From the NCBI RefSeq assembly GCF_030253575.1, contig NC_080557.1, forward strand, positions 43,724,501 to 43,788,500: a stretch of DNA of 64,000 bases. Reading direction: 5' to 3'. Shown piece by piece: positions 57,850-64,000 of the stretch; position 1 is the stretch's first letter, and every line of letters begins with the position of its first letter. The notes beneath the pieces were generated by a model, which was not told where the DNA came from, did not search any database, and saw only the letters and a program-made list of their open reading frames with translations. The stretch comes from Rhododendron vialii. Its lineage: Eukaryota; Streptophyta; Magnoliopsida; Ericales; Ericaceae. Made by a program: the position numbers and the translations under genes.

Positions 57850-58186
57850 TGTTGGATTTTACCCATTGATGAGAGGGGTCCCAATTGAAAGTGACTCAGG
57901 CCCCAAAGTCAAAGATCTTAGCCACCAACAGCTGAGATTTTAGGCGCTGGATCTTGGCAATTTTGATTCTCGCGTGACTGAGCCTTAAATGGCTTTGGAC
58001 TTTTGTTTCACCTTTCTTGTATATATACATGTATGTGTAAGAGTAGAAAGGTGTGGAACTGAGAGAGATCAGAGAGAACTAGAGTTGTTTGAGATAGGGT
58101 TTTCATGATTTGTATTTGAGTCGATTAATACAAAGTCGGAGTTTTTTCCTCTCATAAATTGTGTGTGACTCCCATAAAGCACAACA
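57850..58186 (+). repeat. 5' LTR of the copia element
   Basis: 337 bp, TG...CA ends; contains TATATATAC (about 58019-58028) as a likely promoter element. Confidence 0.93.
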
Positions 58187-58188
58187 AT

Positions 58189-58200
58189 TGGTATCAGAGC
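58189..58200 (+). other. Primer-binding site, initiator tRNA-Met type
   Basis: TGGTATCAGAGC, two bases after the 5' LTR end, as in most plant copia elements. Confidence 0.9.
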
Positions 58201-58851
58201 GTAGTTGTGAGGGTTGAGTCGCCGGAAAAAATGGTTTTTGGTCCTCTGTTCAGTTCGGTCGGATTTTGAAAGTGGTCAAAACTTGTTTTTGATCACGGTG
58301 TTGTGTTCGCACGGAGAATACGATCACAACAGTGCTTATCCGATTTTGAACGGCCAAGGGAAAAGAGTTCACGCGCTGTTTGGCGCCGGCGCGTGTCGGC
58401 AAGTGAAATCTAGTCTCAAGGTGTGTTTGCACGTGATTGCTGGAGGAAGGTGGTGAGTGGGTTGACACGAGCGTGTCGAACACGCATAAGAGCTTCTGTC
58501 CGAAGTGGGAACAGTCCCAGTCAAATAAGTTCCTTCACAGTTAAAGCATAGTTTGCCAAGTCAGCGAGGAGCGCTGAGTCGGCAATGAATATTCAAGTGC
58601 AATATTCCAGTTTCGTGTTTTGCGATTTTAGAGCCGTCTAAACTCCGATCTTCACGTGTGAGTAGTCGATTTTCGACTATTTCGACATTCCAAAACCAAC
58701 TGTGTGCTCCGTTTTTAAAGATTCAATCTCGACATTGCTGGTGTGCATGTTGTATAGCCCGACGAGGTTATATTTGGTGGTCGTGAGTCAACTGTGAGCT
58801 CGGGAAGCTCATTGTTTCTGTGATTTCATGCTAGGAGGTGAGCTCCGTAAG

Positions 58852-60121
58852 ATGGCGGAGGTTGGTACCAGCTCCATGATTTTGTTAACGGCAACCAGTT
58901 ACGCGATTTGGAAGTCGAGGATGGAGGATATGCTGTACTGCAAAGATTTGTTTGACCCTTAATTTGGAGCTAAAAGGGGTCAAACCAGCAGAAACGAAGG
59001 CAGATGATTGGAAGAAACTCAATCGGAAAACGATTGGGTTGATCAGACAGTGTGTTGGACATGAGGTATTTCACCGCATAGCCCAGGAGATCGATGTCTA
59101 CGATCTTTGGATGAAGATGGAGACGATGTACCAGTCAAAGACATCGTGTAACAAGGCATTATTAATGAGGAGACTGGTGAATCTGAAACTCCGGAGTGGT
59201 AACTCCATTGCCGGACATACCAGTGAGTTTCAAAGCTTGGTGAATCAATTGGCGAGCTTCGATCTGAAATTCGACGATGAAATGCAGGTCCTATTTCTAC
59301 TCAGTTCCTTGCCAGATGACTGGGAGACCTTGGTGGTTTCTCTCAGTAATTCCGCGCCAGACGGGAAGTTGACCATGAATATGGTCTCGGATACCTTATT
59401 CAACGAGGAGGCTAGAAGGAAGGAGATGGGTACTTCCAACTACGACGGCACGCAAGCCTTAGTAGTTGATGGGAGAGGTAGATCTCAGGAAAGAGGCCAT
59501 GGGAGTTCCAACCGAGGAAGATCTAGTTCGAGAGGTCGCAGTTTTGCCTGCTATCATTGCGGCCAAGAAGGGCATATCAGACGGAAATGCCCAAAGTATA
59601 AAGCAGAGAAAGGAAAGGATACGAACCAACCAGCGGAGGCTTCAACTGTTTCAGTACCTTTCAGATATAAGGATGATCTGGAAGATGCACTCATAGCAGC
59701 AACCAATACATCAGATGCAGGGGAACCAGACTGGGTGTAAGACTCAGGATGCTCAGTACACATGTGCGCGAACAGGAAGAGCTTTGTGGAGTACGAGGCA
59801 TGCGATGGAGGGGGTGTCAAAATGGCCAATGGAACAGCTAGCAAAATTGTTGGCAAAGGGACAATCTGATTTCGTATGTCAGACGGAAGGAGGATGAAGC
59901 TCACAGAGGTTCGGCGTGTTCCAGGACTGAGAAAGAATCTTGTTTCTCTTGGAAAGATTGATGCGAGAGGTTGCACATTTTTCTTCTGAAGGGGGTGTTC
60001 TAAAGGTTTTCAAGGAAAACCGAGAAGTGTTGCAAGCAAAGAGAGTTGGTGGCCTATACAAGCTGGAGGGAGATGTTGTGACAAAAGGAGCTACTGTCAA
60101 ACATGAGTTTAGCGGTACAGG
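58852..60121 (+). pseudogene. copia gag, protease and pre-integrase remnant
   Basis: The gag starts at the ATG 58852 (MAEVGTSSMILLTATSYAIW) and needs a frameshift near 58955 to enter the long open part (58952-59740). That part contains a UBN2-type gag region (NRKTIGLIRQCVGHEVFHRI; LLSSLPDDWETLVVSLSN) and a zinc knuckle CYHCGQEGHIRRKC. Just after EPDWV a stop (TAA, 59738-59740) precedes DSGCSVHMC, the start of the aspartic protease. VRRVPGLRKNLVSLGKIDARG and GGLYKLEGD are protease-end and GAG-pre-integrase motifs. The sequence then jumps to the 3' end without the integrase or polymerase domains. Confidence 0.88.
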
Positions 60122-60591
60122 ATTCAAGAATAGTGGACAGGGAGCGAGACGGTCGCACAGACACACACTAAACAGACGCAGGAGAAGTCGCAGGGCCTTG
60201 GTCGATTCTCCAGCACAGATAGTTGGATCCAAAGGTGTGCAGGGGCTCCGAGAAGTTCACAGGGAAGCTCAGAGCAATGGGTTGAAGTCGTGTTTGAAAA
60301 GCTGTATAGCGCAAGTGACCCCGACGACTAGAAGGATCTCATTTACTCCAAATTTAATTAGTTACGGATATACCTCCGAAAAAATTCCTGCAGGATTGGG
60401 GGAGGTAGAGTCACAGGTTGCAAGGCGATGACTTTGCACGGCACTTTGTTGTGGGGGTGCAGGCACTCCGGTGAGGGGGTGCAGACACCTTTGGTTGGAG
60501 GTGTGGGTTTAGAATGACAAACTCTGGTTCATGGGATGCAGTTATTTGATCGAGGGGTGGAAGATTCTCTCATTGGGTAAAAGGGAGTGAT

Positions 60592-60928
60592 TGTTGGATT
60601 TTACCCATTGATGAGAGGGGTCCCAATTGAAAGTGACCCAGGCCCCAAAGTCAAAGATCTTAGCCTCCAACAGCTGAGATTTTAGGCGCCGGATCCCGGC
60701 GATTTTGATTTTCGTGTGACTGAGCCTTAAATGGCTTTGGACTTTTGTTTCACCTTTCTTGTATATATACATGTATGTGTAGGAGTAGAAAGGAGTGGAA
60801 CTGAGAGAGATCAGAGAGAACTAGAGTTGTCTGAGAGAGGGTTTTCATAATTTGTATTTGAGTCGATTAATACAAACTCGAAGTTTTTTCCTTTCATAAA
60901 TTGTGTGCGACTCCCATAAAGCACAACA
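60592..60928 (+). repeat. 3' LTR of the copia element
   Basis: Same length as the 5' LTR, about 17 substitutions, mostly transitions. Confidence 0.93.
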
Positions 60929-61067
60929 TATTGTACCGCGGTTCTTGGATTTGGACAGTGATGAGGGGAATGAAATGAGGAGAAAAGCGAAAGAACTTGA
61001 TGATTCAGCTGAAAGTGCGATTGATGATTCTTTTATTCAGGACATTTCGTATCATCGTGATTGTTGA

Positions 61068-62370
61068 AACATATTTTCTACTGTTCCGAGTGATTGATCA
61101 TCTTTTGAAGCCTTTCGGAATTGTGTGCAACGATCTTTATAAAAATTGCAAGCTCAAAATAAGAAGCATTGGACTTTCAAATTGTCAAGTATGTGTAACA
61201 AAATTATGAACGGCTTGGATTCTCTTGAGTTATGAAAAACAGATACTCCGTGCCCTTTCAAGGAGACCTACTCGGGGTGACATGATTTCCAGTTGCCACG
61301 ACGTAACACTGGTTTGGTAGATCTCACCTTCTTCTCCTGGAGCTCAGGCGTCATGGGGAGCAGTTGAAACTATCCAAATGAGAAAAAAAAAATTCAAATA
61401 AAAACAAATATATAAAAAATCCTAAAAGTACTTTTAAGTGCATAATGGGGTCTAATACGGAGTATAAGCAAGTGCTGAATAAAAATATTCCTCTTAGGAT
61501 ACATTAAGACATACACGGCAACTTTTTTGGTTGGCCGGAATAATTAAGTATGGATGACTCCGGTCTCATACTTTTAAAATACTACAAAAATCCTACATTC
61601 GTCGGATAGAAAAATAGCGTAATTTCCCTACGAATCAACATACTTCTTTTCTTTTGCTCCGACTCTTAAAGAGCATCATTCAACCGTTTACTCTTGAAGC
61701 ACATCATTCACCGATTAGCTTTACAGATTTACAAACCAACCAGATGTAGATTTCACATCAAAGAACAGGGAAAAAAAAACCCTCTGCATGTCTAGACCCT
61801 ACTAGTGTAAAATACCTATACATAAATTCTTCTATGTAAAGTACCTTGTGAATAGCGAATCTCGGGCAACATGCCGTTCAAAGTCGAGTTTGTTCAGGAA
61901 GTGGAAGGGCGAGGAGAGAGAAAGGGAGAGGGAGAGAGAGAGAGAAAACAATAAAATGTAAAGTACCTTGTAAATAGTGCTCAGATAAAAAAAGCTAACC
62001 GTAGTAAAATGAATTTTGCCTTCCCTCTTCACCTAATATGTTGCAACTTGGTTTTCTCCTTTGAATAAGTGAAGCAAAATGGATTTTGCCTTCCCCTTCT
62101 CCTTTGAATAGGCTGCAACCTGATTTTCTCCTTTGAATAAGTTATAAGTAGCTTGTTCTGGTTTTCTCCTTTGAATAAGTTAACTTTGGTCCCGATACCG
62201 AATCTTCTGTCGTCTTCTTCTTTCCACTTCACCAAAGGGACATTCCCGTAATTCAACCAACATCCCGGAAACCCATAAAAGCGCTCTGCTCCACAGAATC
62301 ATCTTCTTCCTCTACGTACTCTGCTTCTCCATAACTAGCTCCCATTTCTATTCCCCATCCAATTACATAA
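61068..62370. other. Intergenic / promoter of UGT copy 6
   Basis: No gene recognised. The first 130 bp are old UGT 3' flank. 61905-61945 is a GA-rich run. At 62030-62180 the phrase GATTTTCTCCTTTGAATAAG or a close variant is repeated four times. From about 62190 the sequence matches the promoters of copies 3 and 4, except for the G-box segment. Confidence 0.55.
62036..62181 (+). repeat. Short direct repeats upstream of UGT copy 6
   Basis: Four near-identical units of (G)TTTTCTCCTTTGAATAAG/GG with TGCAAC or GCAAAATGGATTTTGCC spacers. Not present upstream of copies 3 and 4. Confidence 0.75.
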
Positions 62371-62866
62371 ATGGGACCCAACAACAATCCAACCACAATA
62401 TGCCACGTGGTGGCGATGCCTTATCCCGGTAGGGGCCACATCAACCCCATGATGAACTTCTGCAAGCTACTAGCCTCGAAGAGGGACGAAATCTTAATCA
62501 CCTTCGTCGTGACGGAGGAGTGGCTCGGCTTCCTCAGCTCCGAGCCCAAGCCGCCGGCTAACATCCGGTTCGCCACCATCCCCAACGTTATCCCGTCCGA
62601 GATAGGTCGGGCTGCCGATCTTCCAGGTTTCTTCAGAGCTCTTCTGACCAAGATGGAAGAGCCCTTCGAGCGTCTGCTGGATCGTCTTGAGCAGCCGAAG
62701 CCGAGCGTTTTGATTTATGATACTTACTTGACGTGGCCGGTGGGCGTCGGGAATCGGAGGGATATTCCGGTGGCTTCGTTTTGGACCCAACCGGTCTCGG
62801 TATTCTCGGTGTACTATCACTTTGATCTTCTCAAATTCAATGGCCAATTCCCAATCAATGTTTCAG
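62371..62866 (+). CDS. UGT87A: UGT87A-type UDP-glycosyltransferase, copy 6, first exon (gene continues past the window)
   Basis: An open first exon of 165 codons plus one base, starting MGPNNNPTTICHVVAMPYPG, with catalytic His23 and Asp117 (SVLIYDTYLTW). It ends in the phase-1 donor TTTCAG|GTGCGC, as in copies 1, 3 and 4. The intron runs to the window edge at least, and its first kilobase matches intron 1 of copies 3 and 4 in order (for example the GAATCTAGATG, TCCACAAGAAGTGTA and GGTTCAAAATTTGTTTGTC stretches). So exons 2-3 should lie to the right, but I cannot see whether they are intact. Confidence 0.88.
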
Positions 62867-63735
62867 GTGCGCTTTTCTGCTATATATACTCCATAATTCA
62901 AGCCGAGTAATAGCAAATATTCTTATTTTTTTAAGTACTCCTATCATACTATATCATTTTTAATTTAAAAAATACGTAGTGGAACAACCCCTAATTTTGC
63001 CGAGGCCACGAAAACAATCGAACACCCGCATCTCCTCTCATGAGAGTCTGTGTAAGTGTTGGTGTGTTTGTGCGTGAATTTGCATTTTTGCAAAGAGATA
63101 GGAAGGTATAGGCCTAAAGGGCTTCTATCTAGTAAGTGGAGGACTTAGGGGGAACTTTTAGAAGAAAAAAAATGTAATTTAAAATTCAAAAATCATGTAT
63201 TGACGCAAATAATTTTTCTACAAATATGGATCTTGATAGATCTCATTGAGATCTTTTAAACGGTGCAAAAAAAAATTTAAAAAATATTTTTGATTTTCAT
63301 TTTTATTATATTTGAGCTTAAAATTACATTCTTTCTGAAAAAGATTGTTTAAAAAGAAAGTGAATCGGCATCTTAGTAGCTCCTTAATTGATCCACTTTT
63401 ATCCTTCACTTTTTAAAATACAAAATTCTTTGAATCTAGATGCACGGACACATATTGTCGGAACACATATTCGGTTCTGACAATATGTGTCCAAAATAGT
63501 TCGATGTATAGTCCACAAGAAGTGTAGGATTTAAGTGCATCGGACGGTTCAAAATTTGTTTGTCTTCATATCTGTGTTTGGACATCTGTGTCCTTAATTA
63601 GCACCGCTCTTTTCAATCTTACCTGAAAAATCATATTGGCTGACTGTTTTTGGAACAAATTAATATTTTTCGCAACAATGATGCATTCTGAAAACATACA
63701 AAATGAGATCCGTTGGTTATGATTTATGAAGCAAA
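62867..63735 (+). other. Intron 1 of UGT copy 6 (partial)
   Basis: Similar to intron 1 of copies 3 and 4, with an extra AT-rich stretch (about 63150-63370). No other gene. Confidence 0.6.
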
Positions 63736-63737
63736 AT

Positions 63738-64000
63738 TGCTATGGGTACACCATTTGGTGTACACCAAATGTACACTGCCTTCTATAGAACCCACTTAGA
63801 GATTTCATCTAAATGATCGGAGCCGCTCAACTTTTTCAAAATATTTTTTTAAGTAACCTTGTAAAAAATCAACTCCATTGGATATTGGTAAATGCTTGAT
63901 CGATTCTACGCCTGATTTGCTGATAGGAAATTGGGCGTAGAATCGATCAAGTCTTTACCGATATCTGACGGAGCTGAATTTTTACACCACTGCTTAAAAA
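63738..64000. mobile_element. Foldback MITE at the window edge (truncated by the window)
   Basis: Starts GCTATGGGTACACCATTTGG with a small inner palindrome (ACCATTTGGTGTACACCAAATG). TTGATCGATTCTACGCC pairs with GGCGTAGAATCGATCAA around a centre near 63922, so the right end should fall about 100 bp beyond the window. It lies in the intron of UGT copy 6. The GCTAT.GGTAC start resembles the ends of the hairpin MITE at 48882. Confidence 0.7.

Larger units (their letters stand above)
57850..60928 (+). mobile_element. Ty1-copia LTR retrotransposon with pol deleted, in UGT exon 3
   Basis: Two 337-bp LTRs (57850-58186 and 60592-60928), both TGTTGG ... CACAACA. The 5-bp target repeat is TATTT / TATTG (57845-57849, 60929-60933; one change). 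A primer-binding site TGGTATCAGAGC (58189-58200), complementary to initiator tRNA-Met, follows the 5' LTR, and a purine-rich stretch AAAGGGAGTGA precedes the 3' LTR. Inside are gag, a protease start and GAG-pre-integrase sequence, but no integrase, reverse transcriptase or RNase H. The LTRs differ at about 17 positions by eye (about 5%) with no length difference. Confidence 0.93.
57385..61067 (+). pseudogene. UGT87A-type exon-3 remnant, copy 5, split by a copia element
   Basis: Only the end of intron 2 (from about 57385, closest to copy 1) and exon 3 remain: 57580-57849 before the insertion and about 60934-61067 after it. The first part reads LSNKGVVVPWCHQLKVPCHS through GMGDEEHLVTGEEIDSI. 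The PSPG box has D to H (WCHQ) and H to Y (SHYGWNS), the latter in a residue that contacts the sugar donor. The second part resumes with FLDLDSDEGNEMRRKAKELD after a few changed bases, is shortened by internal deletion, and ends at TGA 61065-61067. Exons 1-2 are absent. The 3' flank (61068-61200) still resembles that of copies 3 and 4. Derived from a copy-1-like gene. Confidence 0.88.

Noticed and set aside
1..64000. CRISPR arrays, bacterial operons, tRNA or rRNA genes
   Set aside because: No spaced direct repeats of CRISPR type. No sequence I could recognise as a complete tRNA cloverleaf or rRNA; the tRNA-like match at 58189 is only the retrotransposon primer-binding site.

Overview
This window is nuclear DNA of a flowering plant, most likely a eudicot. 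The signs are spliced genes with AT-rich GT-AG introns, plant-only gene families (UGT87-type glycosyltransferases, an FLX-like coiled-coil protein, a CCT-domain protein), L1-type LINEs with an RNase H domain, Ty1-copia LTRs primed by initiator tRNA-Met, Stowaway MITEs, and many (CT)n and (TA)n microsatellites. I cannot name the species. Coordinates of spliced genes were worked out by hand from splice sites and reading-frame continuity.

Layout. 1-10,384 is transposon territory: a 1.05-kb foldback element, then a full-length but dead LINE (1398-10370, 13-bp target duplication) split by a 2.56-kb solo LTR. 11,322-12,060 holds a Mutator-like MITE and a LINE scrap. 12,832-17,525 (+) is a six-exon TAF15b-like gene (RanBP zinc finger, RRM, GGY-rich) with a hAT-type MITE in its last intron. 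17.5-26.3 kb is intergenic and contains several foldback elements, including a very clean hairpin inside a TA microsatellite. 26,527-29,761 (-) is a four-exon FLX-like gene. 30.3-31.3 kb holds an antisense LINE 3' remnant. 31,802-32,816 (+) is a three-exon CCT-domain gene whose stop codon abuts a foldback element.

From 35.8 kb to the right edge the window is a UGT87A-type glycosyltransferase cluster on the + strand with six recognisable loci. There are two intact three-exon genes (35,871-38,732, 464 aa; 46,690-50,885, 470 aa) and one orphan but open first exon (40,769-41,246). One copy (53,025-56,408) is broken by a frameshift, a MITE and a nonsense codon. One exon-3 remnant is split by a deleted copia element (57,385-61,067). 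The last copy has only its first exon inside the window (62,371-62,866). A tandem segmental duplication (about 46.49-52.0 and 52.81-57.27 kb) produced the 470-aa gene and its broken sister. It also carried along a mitoferrin-like gene fragment on the opposite strand. Between the orphan exon and the duplication lies a solo LTR with a second solo LTR nested inside it.

How the genes may relate. The UGTs should act as cytosolic small-molecule glucosyltransferases, and their shared phase-1 exon-1 donor sites mean first exons could in principle be exchanged between neighbours. Members of all four gene families here (TAF15b, FLX-like, CCT, UGT87A) have been linked to flowering-time control in Arabidopsis; whether that neighbourhood means anything is inference. 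The most striking non-gene structures are a 149-bp perfect-arm hairpin in an intron of the intact 470-aa UGT gene, and a set of insertions that can be ordered because the sister copy supplies the empty site.
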